In this document: positions 42,191 through 53,959 of the stretch, piece after piece
How positions within the stretch are numbered: position 1 is the stretch's first letter
Layout of the letters: every line of letters starts with the position of its first letter
Source of the DNA: Pseudomonas viridiflava
GTDB taxonomy: Bacteria > Pseudomonadota > Gammaproteobacteria > Pseudomonadales > Pseudomonadaceae
NCBI RefSeq assembly: GCF_003702045.1
Contig: NZ_RBTP01000003.1
Location: forward strand, 1-64,000
Direction of reading: 5' to 3'
DNA: 64,000 bases
Program-made: the position numbers and the translations under genes
The notes under the pieces: generated by a model
Told to the model about the DNA's origin: nothing
What the model saw: the letters and a program-made list of their open reading frames with translations, nothing else
Database searches by the model: none

Positions 42191-43394
42191 GAGGCGTCTC
42201 CTCGGCGAAGTCGCTCTCTTTGAACTCGGCCTCTTCACTGCCCATGTTGTTGCGCGATTCCCATTCGATGCGCAGCAGCAGGCCCAGGCTGGCACAGCAG
42301 ATCACCAGCGAGCTGCCGCCATAGCTGAGGAACGGCAGGGTCAGGCCCTTGGTCGGCAGCAGGCCCACGTTCACACCGATGTTGATCAGGAACTGGCCGA
42401 TCCACAGGAACGAAAGGCCGTAGGCCACATAAGCGCCGAAGAACTGTTTGGCTCTTTCTGCCCACATGCCGATGTACATGCCGCGAATACTGACGAACAG
42501 GAACAGCGCGACGGTGAGCAGCGAACCGACGACGCCCAGTTCCTCAGCGAGCACAGAGAACACGAAGTCCGTATGCGCTTCCGGCAGATAGAATTGTTTC
42601 TGGACACTGTTGCCCAGACCGACACCGAACCATTCGCCACGACCAAAGGCGATCAGCGCCTGGGTCAACTGGTAACCGGAACCGAACTGGTCGGCCCACG
42701 GGTCGGTGAAGTTGGTCAGACGCGCCATCCGGTAAGGCTGGGCTTGAACCAGCACCACCACCGAGGCGACCGCCAGCACGACCATCAGCGAGAAGCGGAA
42801 CAGCCCCACGCCGCCAAGAAACAGCATCGCGGCGGCTGCGCCCATCATCACGACGGTGGCACCGAAGTCAGGCTCCATCAGCAGCAGGCCCGCCATAGGC
42901 AGCAGCACGATGAACGGTTTAAAGAAGCCCATCCAGCTTTCACGCACTTCCTGTTGGCGACGAATCAGGTAGCCGGCCAGAAAGATCACCACGAACACCT
43001 TGGCGATTTCGGACGGCTGCACGTTGAACGCGCCGAAGCCAATCCAGCGCATCGACCCGTTGACCTCTCGGCCGATGCCCGGCACCAGCACCAGCAGCAA
43101 CAAGCCGAACGCACCGATCAGCATCAGCCAGCCCAGACGTTGCCAGGTGGCGACCGGAATCATCATGGTCACGCCACACGCGCCCAGGCCGATCAACAGG
43201 TACACCAAGTGGCGCGTCATCATGTACAGCGTGTTGCCCGACTGCACGGCGGCCACTTCCGACGATGCGGACGTAATCATCACCAGACCCAGGCCCAGCA
43301 ACGCAAGACAACCCACCAGCATCGGGAAGTCGAGGTCGATGCCCCGTCCGCTGATCAGGGGCGATGGATACGGCTTGATCACACCGAAGATCAT
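42180..43394 (-). CDS. ftsW: Lipid II polymerase FtsW
   Basis: 404 residues from the ATG at 43394, which overlaps the murD stop (ATGA); a GTG at 43403 is possible. It has about ten membrane segments and the SEDS-family sequence KGLTLPFLSYGGSSLV. It polymerises glycan strands at the septum with FtsI. Confidence 0.97.
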   Translation of the reverse strand: MIFGVIKPYPSPLISGRGIDLDFPMLVGCLALLGLGLVMITSASSEVAAVQSGNTLYMMTRHLVYLLIGLGACGVTMMIPVATWQRLGWLMLIGAFGLLLLVLVPGIGREVNGSMRWIGFGAFNVQPSEIAKVFVVIFLAGYLIRRQQEVRESWMGFFKPFIVLLPMAGLLLMEPDFGATVVMMGAAAAMLFLGGVGLFRFSLMVVLAVASVVVLVQAQPYRMARLTNFTDPWADQFGSGYQLTQALIAFGRGEWFGVGLGNSVQKQFYLPEAHTDFVFSVLAEELGVVGSLLTVALFLFVSIRGMYIGMWAERAKQFFGAYVAYGLSFLWIGQFLINIGVNVGLLPTKGLTLPFLSYGGSSLVICCASLGLLLRIEWESRNNMGSEEAEFKESDFAEETPHGR

Positions 43395-44737
43395 GACAAG
43401 CACTCCACTGCCTGCGCGAACACTCGTCCGCGCTCTTCATAATTCTTGAACATGTCCAGGCTCGCGCAGGCTGGGGACAGCAATACTGCATCGCCGCTTT
43501 GCGCCAGCTCGGCGCTGCGTTCAACCGCGGCCTGCAGCGTGTCGACACGCACCAGCGGCACAGCATCGCCCAGCGCCTCGGCGAGCCGTCCGGCGTCACG
43601 TCCCAGCAGCACGACGCTGCGGCAATGCGCAGCAACCGCTGTACGCAGGCCACTGAAATCGGCGCCCTTGCCGTCGCCACCGGCGATCAGCACAAGCTTG
43701 CCCGGAATATCTGCACCCAGGCCTTCGATAGCGGCTAGGGCAGCGCCCACGTTGGTGGCTTTGGAATCGTTGTAGTAATGAACGCCGTTCAGCTCACGGA
43801 CCCACTGACAGCGATGCTCCAGGCCCGTGAACTGACGCAAGGCCGACAACATGGCGTCGAACGGCAGACCGACCGCATGGCCCAGCGCCAATGCTGCCAG
43901 CGCGTTGGCCTGATTGTGGGCACCGCGCATTTTCAGGTCGCGTACCGGCATCAGGTTGTCGAACTGGAAGGCCAGGTATTTTTCGCCGTTCTCTTCGCGC
44001 AGGCCGAAGCCGTGGAAGTCCGGTTTGTTCAAACCAAACGTCCAGCACGGCAGACCCTCGCCAATCAAAGGACGGGACAGCGCGTCCTGACGGTTGACCA
44101 CCACCTGCCGCGCGCCCCGGAAAATCCGGTGCTTGGCCAGGTGATAGGCAGGCAGACCGCTATAACGGTCCATGTGGTCTTCGCTGATGTTCAGCACGGT
44201 GGCCACTTCAGCGTTGAGCTGATCGGTGGTTTCCAACTGAAAGCTGGACAGCTCCATCACGTACAGCTCGACGTCATCGCTGAGCAGATCCAGCGCTGGC
44301 GTACCCAGATTGCCGCCCACTGCGACGCGCTTGCCTGCCGCTACGGCCATTTCGCCCACCAGCGTGGTCACCGTGCTTTTCGCATTGGAACCGGTGATGG
44401 CGATGATCGGCGCTTTTGCGTAACGCGCGAACAATTCGATATCGCCTGCCATCTTCACGCCACGCGTCTGAGCCTGTTGCAAGGCAGGGGTCGCAAGGGC
44501 AAGGCCGGGGCTGACGTACAGTTCGTCGGCACGGCAGAGGAATTCCACGTCCAGCTCGCCACAACGCACTTCCACCTGCGGGTAATCCCGACGCAAGGTC
44601 GCCAGTTCCGGCGGATTCTCCCGCGTGTCGGCCACAGCAAAGGACACGCCCCGGCTCGCCAGAAAGCGAACCAGGGACATGCCGCTTTTGCCTAGACCCA
44701 CGACAATGCGGAAGCGGTCGGAAACGATCAGGGACAC
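43391..44737 (-). CDS. murD: UDP-N-acetylmuramoylalanine-D-glutamate ligase MurD
   Basis: 448 residues, GTG start (MSLIVSDRFRIVVGLGKSGM). The P-loop reads TGSNAKSTVTTL, with Ala where most Mur ligases have Gly before Lys; Pseudomonas MurD may share this. Later motifs YNDSKATN and ELSSFQLE are typical. It adds D-glutamate. It lies 5 bp after the mraY stop. Confidence 0.97.
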   Translation of the reverse strand: MSLIVSDRFRIVVGLGKSGMSLVRFLASRGVSFAVADTRENPPELATLRRDYPQVEVRCGELDVEFLCRADELYVSPGLALATPALQQAQTRGVKMAGDIELFARYAKAPIIAITGSNAKSTVTTLVGEMAVAAGKRVAVGGNLGTPALDLLSDDVELYVMELSSFQLETTDQLNAEVATVLNISEDHMDRYSGLPAYHLAKHRIFRGARQVVVNRQDALSRPLIGEGLPCWTFGLNKPDFHGFGLREENGEKYLAFQFDNLMPVRDLKMRGAHNQANALAALALGHAVGLPFDAMLSALRQFTGLEHRCQWVRELNGVHYYNDSKATNVGAALAAIEGLGADIPGKLVLIAGGDGKGADFSGLRTAVAAHCRSVVLLGRDAGRLAEALGDAVPLVRVDTLQAAVERSAELAQSGDAVLLSPACASLDMFKNYEERGRVFAQAVECLS

Positions 44738-44742
44738 TCGCG

Positions 44743-45825
44743 TTACCTCAGTTTCAGCGTGGCAAGGCCGATCAGCACCAGAATCACGGTGATAATCCAG
44801 AAACGGACGATCACGCGTGGCTCGGGCCAGCCTTTGAGTTCAAAGTGATGATGAATGGGCGCCATGCGGAAAACCCGGCGACCGGTCAGTTTGAAAGACG
44901 CAACCTGAATGACCACTGAAAGGGTTTCCATCACGAACACGCCGCCCATGATGAACAAAACCATTTCCTGACGAACGATCACGGCCATCGTGCCCAGCGC
45001 CGCGCCGAGCGCCAATGCACCGACGTCACCCATAAAGACCTGGGCCGGATACGTGTTGAACCAGAGGAACCCCAGCCCTGCCCCGATCAGTGCCCCGGAG
45101 AACACAATCAGCTCGCCCGCCCCCGGTACGTAGGGAATCAGCAGGTATTCGGCAAATTTCACGTTGCCCGAGAGGTAGCAGAAGATGCCCAGCGCGCCCC
45201 CGACCATCACGGTCGGCATGATCGCCAGGCCGTCCAGGCCGTCAGTCAGGTTGACTGCGTTGCTGGAGCCGACGATCACGAAATACGTCAGCACCACAAA
45301 GCCGATGCCCAACGGGATACGGACATCCTTGAGCATCGGTACGATCAGTGTGGTTTCAGTCGCCGACGGCGCGGTCGTGTACAGGAAGATCGCCGCGCAC
45401 AGGCCGAACACCGACTGCCAGAAATACTTCCAGCGGCTTGGCAGACCACGCGAGTTCTTCTCGATCACCTTGCGGTAGTCATCGACCCAGCCGATGGCAC
45501 CAAACAGCAGCGTGACGAGCAGTACAACCCACACATAACGGTTGCTCAAGTCAGCCCACAGCAAAGTGCTGATACCGATGGAGGAAAGAATCAGCGCGCC
45601 GCCCATCGTTGGCGTGCCCGATTTGGACAGGTGCGACTGCGGACCGTCGTTACGCACGGACTGGCCAATCTGACGCATCTGCAGGGTACGAATCATCCAC
45701 GGGCCCAGGCACAGCGAAAGGGTCAACGCCGTAAGCACGCCAAGGATCCCGCGCAATGACAAGTACTGAAAGACTGCGAAGCCTTTGTAGAACTGTTGTA
45801 AGAACTCAGCCAACAGCAGCAGCAT
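44743..45825 (-). CDS. mraY: Phospho-MurNAc-pentapeptide transferase MraY
   Basis: 360 residues, ATG at 45825 sharing one base with the murF stop (TGATG); a TTG one codon earlier is ignored. About ten membrane segments, with [14 protein letters not shown]-type aspartates ([16 protein letters not shown]) and the motif [11 protein letters not shown]. It makes lipid I on undecaprenyl phosphate. Confidence 0.98.
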   Translation of the reverse strand: MLLLLAEFLQQFYKGFAVFQYLSLRGILGVLTALTLSLCLGPWMIRTLQMRQIGQSVRNDGPQSHLSKSGTPTMGGALILSSIGISTLLWADLSNRYVWVVLLVTLLFGAIGWVDDYRKVIEKNSRGLPSRWKYFWQSVFGLCAAIFLYTTAPSATETTLIVPMLKDVRIPLGIGFVVLTYFVIVGSSNAVNLTDGLDGLAIMPTVMVGGALGIFCYLSGNVKFAEYLLIPYVPGAGELIVFSGALIGAGLGFLWFNTYPAQVFMGDVGALALGAALGTMAVIVRQEMVLFIMGGVFVMETLSVVIQVASFKLTGRRVFRMAPIHHHFELKGWPEPRVIVRFWIITVILVLIGLATLKLR

Positions 45826-47195
45826 CAATGTTTCTCCAGGCTAGAACCGCACAAAGCAGCCACGACGTTTTCCATCGCGGCACTACGCGAGCCCTTGATC
45901 AATAAAGTGGTGTTTTTGTCTTGCTCAGCGCCGAGCGCTTCGATCAGCTCGGCCTGAGTGATGAAATGGCGTGCGTGCGGACCAAACGCGCTGACTGCGT
46001 GCGTCATCAAAGGGCCGACAGCGTACAAAGCCGAAACCTTGCCTGCAGCGTAAGCGCCCACATCGTGATGGCCCTGCTCTGCCCATTCGCCCAGCTCGCC
46101 AATGTCGCCCAGCACCAGAACGGTTCGTCCGGCAAAGCTGGTCAACAGGTCAACCGCTGCGTTCACGGACGAGGGGTTGGCGTTGTAGGTGTCGTCAATC
46201 ACGCGCATGCCATTGCTGGCAATGTGCGGCACAGCGCGGCCCTTGACCGGCTGTACGTTGTTCAGGCCTTCGACGATACCGTCCAGACTGACACCCAGTG
46301 CGCAGCCTGCAGCGGCGGCGGCCAGGGCGTTCGCCACGTTGTGCGTGCCCAACAGATTCAGCTGGACCTGCGCAGAACCCTGCGGGCTGTGCAGCGTGAA
46401 GCCCGGGCATCCGCGCTCGTCGCGATGCACATCGCTGGCATGCAGGTCCGCCGCTTCGTTATTCAGTGCAAACGTCAGGACCTTCCGATCACCGGCACGC
46501 TGGCGCCAGATCGGGAAAGCCTTGTCGTCCAGATTCAGCACGGCAACGCCACTGGCAGAGAGGCCGTCAATGATTTCGCCTTTGGCTTCGACGATGCGCT
46601 CAGGACCGCCGAACTCGCCCACATGCGCGGTACCCGCATTGGTCAGCACGGCAACATGAGGCTGGGTAAGGCTCACGGTGTAAGCAATTTCGCCAACACG
46701 GGACGCGCCCAGCTCGATAACGGCCGAGGTGTATTCAGGCGCCAGCTCAAGCAGCGTCAACGGCGCACCGAGATCGTTATTCAAGTTGCCACGGGTCGCG
46801 AGAACGGGACCGCGCGTGCGCAGAATGCTGGCGAGCATTTCCTTGACCGTGGTTTTGCCACTTGAACCTGTGACGGCCGCAACCGGACGGTCAACAAACG
46901 CATTGCGGTTGAGCGCCCCCAGTTGCCCCAGCGCCTTGCGGGTATCCAGCACAACCAGTTGCGCAAGGCTCGCGCCCGGCACTTCACGCTCGACCAGTGC
47001 ACCAACGGCCCCCTTGGCCGCGACCTGATCAAGGTATTCGTGACCATCGAAACGCGGGCCAGTCAACGCAACAAACAACTGGCCAGGCACGATGGCGCGG
47101 CTGTCGGTGCTCACGCCGTCAAAACTGCAATCGCTGCTCACCAGACGGGCGTCGAGCGGTGCAACCAGTTCACTGAATGTCAGAGGCTTAAGCAT
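45825..47195 (-). CDS. murF: UDP-MurNAc-tripeptide-D-Ala-D-Ala ligase MurF
   Basis: 456 residues from the ATG at 47195 ([19 protein letters not shown]). P-loop [13 protein letters not shown], motif [11 protein letters not shown], and [11 protein letters not shown] are those of MurF. It adds D-Ala-D-Ala to the stem. It overlaps murE by 8 bp. Confidence 0.98.
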   Translation of the reverse strand: MLKPLTFSELVAPLDARLVSSDCSFDGVSTDSRAIVPGQLFVALTGPRFDGHEYLDQVAAKGAVGALVEREVPGASLAQLVVLDTRKALGQLGALNRNAFVDRPVAAVTGSSGKTTVKEMLASILRTRGPVLATRGNLNNDLGAPLTLLELAPEYTSAVIELGASRVGEIAYTVSLTQPHVAVLTNAGTAHVGEFGGPERIVEAKGEIIDGLSASGVAVLNLDDKAFPIWRQRAGDRKVLTFALNNEAADLHASDVHRDERGCPGFTLHSPQGSAQVQLNLLGTHNVANALAAAAAGCALGVSLDGIVEGLNNVQPVKGRAVPHIASNGMRVIDDTYNANPSSVNAAVDLLTSFAGRTVLVLGDIGELGEWAEQGHHDVGAYAAGKVSALYAVGPLMTHAVSAFGPHARHFITQAELIEALGAEQDKNTTLLIKGSRSAAMENVVAALCGSSLEKH

Positions 47196-48650
47196 GCGCA
47201 GGCTCCCAGGCAGACAGGGCCTTGGCGGCCTCATCGAGGTCGGAGAACGCGTGGCGCTGGCCGTCGATTTCCTGATAGTCCTCGTGACCTTTGCCGGCCA
47301 GCATGACAACGTCGTCGGCCTTGGCACTGGCAATCAATTGCGCGATGGCCTGACCGCGACCTTCCACAAACATCACGTTATCCGCCGCAACGAAGCCGGC
47401 ACGGATGTCATCGAAAATCTGCGCAGGCGCTTCTGTGCGGGGATTATCGTCGGTCACGAGTACGCCGTCGGCCAGACGCTCGACCACTTCGGCCATCAGC
47501 GGACGCTTGCCACGATCACGATCACCGCCACAGCCGAACAGGCACAGCAATCGGCCCTTGGCGTGCGGGCGCAAGGCTTCGAGTACTTTTTCCAGCGCGT
47601 CTGGCGTATGGGCGTAATCGACCACGACCAGTGGTTTGTCAGCACCACCCAGACGCTGCATGCGCCCGACCGGACCTTCGAGTTTCGGCAGCACTTTGAG
47701 AATTTCGTCCAGCGCGTAATCCAGCCCCAGCAAGGCACCGACCGCAGCCAGCACGTTACTCAGGTTGAAGCGACCCAACAGGCTGCTGCGCAGGAAGTGC
47801 TGACCTTGCGGGGTGACCAGCGTGGCGCGTACGCCATCGTCGTCGAATTTGGCATCGCGGCAATACAGATAAGCCGAGCTGTCGAGCAGGCTGTACGTGA
47901 TCAGCCGTGATTCATGCTTGTGGGTCGCCAGCTCGCAGCCAAACTCGTCATCCAGATTGATGACACGGCAGCGCAAATCAGGCCAGGCGAACAGCTTGGC
48001 CTTGGCCGCGCCGTAAGCTTCCATCGTTCCGTGGTAATCCAGATGGTCGCGGGACAGATTGGTCAGCACAGCGACATCGAAGGCCAGCGCAGTCGCTCGG
48101 CCCTGGTCGAGGCCATGAGACGACACTTCCATCGCCACAGCACGGGCACCGGCCTTTCTCAGGTCAGTGAGCGTCGCCTGAACGGCAATCGGGTCCGGCG
48201 TGGTATGACGTCCACTTTGCAGTGCGCCATAGAAACCGGTGCCCAGGGTGCCGACGATGCCGCAATGCTGGCCCAGCAAGTCCAGCGCCTGTGCCACCAG
48301 TTGGGTGACGCTGGTCTTGCCGTTGGTGCCTGTCACGCCGACCAGGTTCAGGCTGCGGCTGGAGTCCCCATAAAAACGACCTGCGATGGCGGACAGTTGT
48401 GCAGCCAGGCCCTTGACCGGGATCAATGGCACGTCGGTGATCGGCAACACGGTCGAGCCTTCGGCTTCGTACGCAACAGCCGCCGCGCCACGCTTGAGCG
48501 CATCGGCGATGTGCGCACGGCCATCGACCTTGAGGCCGGGTATCGCCAGAAACAGGTCACCCGGACGCACATTACGGCTGTCCAGGGTCAATTCGCGAAT
48601 CAGTGCATCGCGATCGGTTTGGGCAAAAAGCTTGCTCAGATTAAAGGCCA

Positions 48651-48651
<1 letters not shown>
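47188..48651 (-). CDS. murE: UDP-MurNAc-L-Ala-D-Glu meso-diaminopimelate ligase MurE
   Basis: 487 residues. P-loop GVTGTNGKTSVTQLV; the motif DDNPRTEAP is the mark of meso-diaminopimelate users as opposed to lysine users. Its ATG shares one base with the ftsI stop (TAATG). Confidence 0.98.
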
Positions 48652-50667
<2,016 letters not shown>

Positions 50668-50671
<4 letters not shown>

Positions 50672-51615
50672 CTGAGCTTCTCCGCTACACGCATGACAGC
50701 GCTGCGCGAGCGTGGATTGGCCTTGGTTTCATCGTCGGATGCAAATTGAGCCTTGCCGTGAATCTTGATCTTCGGCTCGAACGCCTTGTACTGGATCGGC
50801 AGGTTGCGGGGCATGTTGTCGGCTTCGCCCTTGGCGAGCTTGCGCATGAACAATTTGACGATCCGGTCTTCCAGCGAATGAAAGCTGATCACGACCAGAC
50901 GACCGCCAATTTCCAGTGCATCCAGCGCAGCTTCGAGGCCAGCTTCAAGGTCGCCCAGTTCGTTGTTGACGTGGATACGCAGACCTTGAAAGGCCCGCGT
51001 CGCAGGATTCTTGCCTTTTTCCCAGGCGGGGTTGGCGACCTTGAGGACTTCTGCCAGATCGGCAGTTCGCTCGAAAGGCTGGATTTCGCGGCGCTGCACG
51101 ACTGCGTTGGCCATGCGCTTGGCGAAACGCTCTTCACCGTACTCTTTGAAGACTCGGGCAATTTCCTCGGCTGGCGCCGTGGCGATGAACTCGGCCGCAC
51201 TCACGCCACGCGTCGGATCCATGCGCATGTCCAGCGGGCCGTCGTTCATGAAACTGAAACCGCGCTCAGGGTCGTCAAGCTGTGGAGAAGACACACCCAG
51301 GTCCAGCAGGATGCCACTCACTTTTCCCGCCAGGCCCCGTTCTTGAGCCTCCGAGCCCAATTCGGCAAAGCTGCGCTGCACAATGACAAAGCGGCCGTCT
51401 TCGGCCGCTAGCGTTTGCCCCGTGGCAATCGCTTGAGGATCCTTGTCAAACCCGAGTAACCGGCCATTAGGGCCAAGGTGACTGAGAATAAGCCGACTAT
51501 GACCGCCACGCCCGAACGTTCCGTCCATATAGCAGCCATCCGCGCGCAACGCGAGAGCCTCCACGGCTTCTTCGAGCAGTACGGTGATGTGGGTAAAGCC
51601 GCTATTCATAGTCAC
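50668..51615 (-). CDS. rsmH: 16S rRNA (cytosine-1402-N4) methyltransferase RsmH
   Basis: 315 residues if the GTG at 51615 is used, which overlaps the mraZ stop (GTGA); an ATG at 51609 is the alternative. SAM-binding motif [14 protein letters not shown], and [20 protein letters not shown] are those of MraW. It methylates C1402 of 16S rRNA. Confidence 0.96.
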
Positions 51616-52067
51616 AGGATCAGGTCACGTAATTCATCAGGCATCGCGCCAGGTTGTTGAATGGCAGCAAGGTCCGCATCAGCAAGAGCGTTCCAGGCGT
51701 CCTCGTCCCACAGTTGAAACTTGTTGAGTTGCCCCACGAGCATCACGCGCTTATCCAACTTGGCATATTCACGAAGGCGCGGAGGAACCAGAAAACGCCC
51801 GCTGCCATCAAGCTCCAGATCGACTGCATTACCAATCAAAAGCCGCTGCAAACGGCGGTTTTCTTCACGAAACGTAGCCAGCTCACGAAGTTTGGCTTCA
51901 ATCAGTTCCCACTCGGACAGCGGATAAAGACACAAGCAGGGGTCAACGGCATCTATGGTCACGATCAATTGCCCCGCGCTACGCGAATCCAACTCGTCAC
52001 GGTACCGACTCGGCATAGCGAGACGGCCCTTGGCATCGAGATTGATCGCGTTGGCACCACGGAACAC
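51612..52067 (-). CDS. mraZ: Transcriptional regulator MraZ
   Basis: 151 residues from a GTG at 52067 with GGAG nine bases upstream ([20 protein letters not shown]). An upstream in-frame TTG at 52082 is rejected because the ribosome site overlaps it. Two AbrB-like halves carry the DxxxR signature: [11 protein letters not shown] and [11 protein letters not shown]. MraZ binds TGGGN repeats and represses its own cluster in E. coli; three such repeats lie just upstream. Confidence 0.97.
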   Translation of the reverse strand: MFRGANAINLDAKGRLAMPSRYRDELDSRSAGQLIVTIDAVDPCLCLYPLSEWELIEAKLRELATFREENRRLQRLLIGNAVDLELDGSGRFLVPPRLREYAKLDKRVMLVGQLNKFQLWDEDAWNALADADLAAIQQPGAMPDELRDLIL

Positions 52068-52106
52068 AGGCGCATTCTCCAAATATTAGCTTTTTGCGCT
52101 CAAAAA

Positions 52107-52131
52107 ACCCACTTCGTGCCACTTTCTGCCA
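52107..52131 (-). promoter_or_regulatory. MraZ operator: three direct repeats
   Basis: On the minus strand TGGCA (52127-52131), TGGCA (52117-52121) and TGGGT (52107-52111) repeat every 10 bp, each preceded by AG. The spacing and sequence match the MraZ box described in E. coli (TGGGN with 5-bp gaps). They lie just downstream of the predicted start of transcription. Confidence 0.82.
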
Positions 52132-52140
52132 CTTGCGCAC

Positions 52141-52170
52141 ACTATAGGAATGCGCCTGCCACACCGTCAA
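52141..52170 (-). promoter_or_regulatory. Promoter of the dcw cluster (Pmra)
   Basis: On the minus strand TTGACG (52165-52170), an 18-bp spacer and TATAGT (52141-52146). Transcription would start near 52134, right before the MraZ repeats. A fourth TGGCA (52157-52161) lies in the spacer, 30 bp from the nearest repeat and so in phase. Confidence 0.8.
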
Positions 52171-52377
52171 GGAGCGCTCTCAAGGAAAAGCCTTACATTT
52201 CGCAGATTTAGGAGTGGTATTGGAGGGTTTGACGCAAATCGAAGAAGGTTCTGACGGACAAATTCAATTCAACTCAATCCGCTAGGGTTTGAAGTTAAAG
52301 TGATTTGTGAAGTGTAAGATTTTTTTGGTATTACGAAGGGGTTTTGCTGCTTAAAAGCGAGGGGATGAAAAAGGTGG
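52171..52377. other. Intergenic stretch between dcw promoter and rnpB
   Basis: About 200 bp, A/T-rich in part, with no gene. It should contain the 3' end processing or termination site of rnpB (T-rich minus-strand stretch near 52365-52372), but I see no clear hairpin. Confidence 0.5.
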
Positions 52378-52731
52378 AGAGTCGATCTGTAAGCCGGGTT
52401 CTGTCGAGGACAGTCATTCCTCTACGACGGCCATCACTGGACGTCTTTAGCAACCTACCCGGTTCCAGCGCGGGCCACGCCTAGGAACCCTATTTGGTCT
52501 TGCTCCGAGTGGGGTTTACCTTGCCACGAACTGTTGCCAGACGTGCGGTGCGCTCTTACCGCACCTTTTCACCCTTACCGGCACCGAAGTGCTTAGGCGG
52601 TTATTTTCTGTGGCACTTTCCGTAGGCTCGCGCCTCCCAGGTGTTACCTGGCACTCCGCCCTATGGAGCCCGGACTTTCCTCCCCCCTTTGTTGCGGAAC
52701 AACAAAAGGCAGCGACTGTCCAATCGACTCT
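52378..52731 (-). ncRNA. rnpB: RNase P RNA (class A)
   Basis: On the minus strand the RNA begins AGAGTCGATTGGACAGTCGC and ends with the complementary GGCTTACAGATCGACTCT, the usual P1 pairing. The interior holds conserved features such as GAGGAAAGTCCGGGCTCC and the region near CCGGGTAGGTTGC. Length is about 354 bases, as expected for pseudomonads. It is the catalytic part of RNase P, which matures tRNA 5' ends. Confidence 0.97.
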
Positions 52732-52740
52732 CCGCCGACA

Positions 52741-52769
52741 AGGTTAGCGGCACACGCCATCGAGAACAA
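52741..52769 (-). promoter_or_regulatory. Promoter of rnpB
   Basis: On the minus strand TTGTTC (52764-52769), a 17-bp spacer and TAACCT (52741-52746), ending about 9 bp before the RNA's 5' end. A palindrome CAAGCTTTAAAAGCTTG overlaps the -35 side. Confidence 0.65.
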
Positions 52770-52819
52770 GCTTTAAAAGCTTGGGCGGCTTGTGTGAGCC
52801 TTTGAAAAACAGGCACTTC

Positions 52820-53689
52820 TCACTCTTGCTGCTTGTCCAGCGCCACCTGATAAAGCAGGTTCTTGCGCACCCCTGTTATCTGCGCAGCCAGCGCAGCCGC
52901 ACGTTTGAGCGGCATTTCCTCAAGCAACAGGTCCAGAATCCTGCGAGCCTCGGCACCGATGACATCCTCATCCTCAGGTGGCGTCCAGCCTGCGACCAAG
53001 ACCACGCATTCGCCACGCTGCTGATTACTGTCCGACTCGACAAAAGCGCGCAGCTCGCCCAAGGGAAGACCTTTGAGCGTTTCGAAAGTTTTGGTTATTT
53101 CACGCGCCAGCAATGCAGGACGCTCCGCGCCGAACACCAGTTCCATGTCCTGCAGGCATTCAAGAATACGGTGCGGCGCCTCATAGAAGATCAGCGTGCG
53201 CGGCTCTTCCTTGACCTGCTCAAGCCGGGCTCTTCGCCCCACCGCTTTTGTAGGCAGAAAGCCCTCGAAGATAAACCGGTCCGAAGGAAGCCCCGCTGCC
53301 GATAACGCAGCGATCAACGCACAGGCACCGGGTACAGGAACCACCGGCACACCGGCTGCGCGTGCCTGGCGCACCAAGTGGTAACCGGGATCGGAAATCA
53401 GCGGCGTGCCTGCGTCGGAGATCAGCGCGACGTCATCCCCGGCCAGCAGACGAGTGATAAAGCGGCTACCCTCATCACGCTCATTGTGTTCATGGCACGC
53501 CGCCAATGGTGTCGATATGCCAAAGTGCTGCATCAAACGCGACGAGTGCCGTGTATCTTCTGCGGCAATCAATGCAACCTCGCGCAGCACCTTCAATGCG
53601 CGCACGCTCATGTCATCCAGATTGCCGATAGGCGTAGCCACCACATAAAGCGAGCCAGTGGTGGAATTCGAAGCAACCGGGACAGTCAA
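52820..53689 (-). CDS. rsmI: 16S rRNA (cytidine-1402-2'-O) methyltransferase RsmI
   Basis: 289 residues. The only start fitting the ribosome site GAGG is TTG at 53689. It has VATPIGNLDDMSVRAL, EDTRHSSRLMQHFGI and SDAGTPLISDPGYHLV, all typical of the family. It adds a 2'-O-methyl group to C1402, the same base modified by RsmH a little further on. It is divergent from lpoA. Confidence 0.95.
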   Translation of the reverse strand: MTVPVASNSTTGSLYVVATPIGNLDDMSVRALKVLREVALIAAEDTRHSSRLMQHFGISTPLAACHEHNERDEGSRFITRLLAGDDVALISDAGTPLISDPGYHLVRQARAAGVPVVPVPGACALIAALSAAGLPSDRFIFEGFLPTKAVGRRARLEQVKEEPRTLIFYEAPHRILECLQDMELVFGAERPALLAREITKTFETLKGLPLGELRAFVESDSNQQRGECVVLVAGWTPPEDEDVIGAEARRILDLLLEEMPLKRAAALAAQITGVRKNLLYQVALDKQQE

Positions 53690-53959
53690 AGCGCAAACCT
53701 CATGTTCATTAACGTGATGTGAATAAAACCAGCATTGTACAGGCTACGGCCCGAATCATTGGCCTGGGCATCAGGGAAGCTTAAAAAGGAATAAAAAGCA
53801 TGGTAATTCTTCAGCGCCGCACACCGCGGCAAGCTGTAATAGAAAGAATTGTCCGATAGAAGACACTATCACAATCAATATCACACCTTCGAAGTCGCGC
53901 CCCGGCCAGTGCTTGGGTACAATTCCCCGTTAATTCGCTTGAGTATCAGGAACACATCA

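Noticed and set aside
52268-52380. Small gene between mraZ promoter and rnpB
   Set aside because: Sequence is A/T-rich with stops in all frames and is better read as the rnpB 3' flank.
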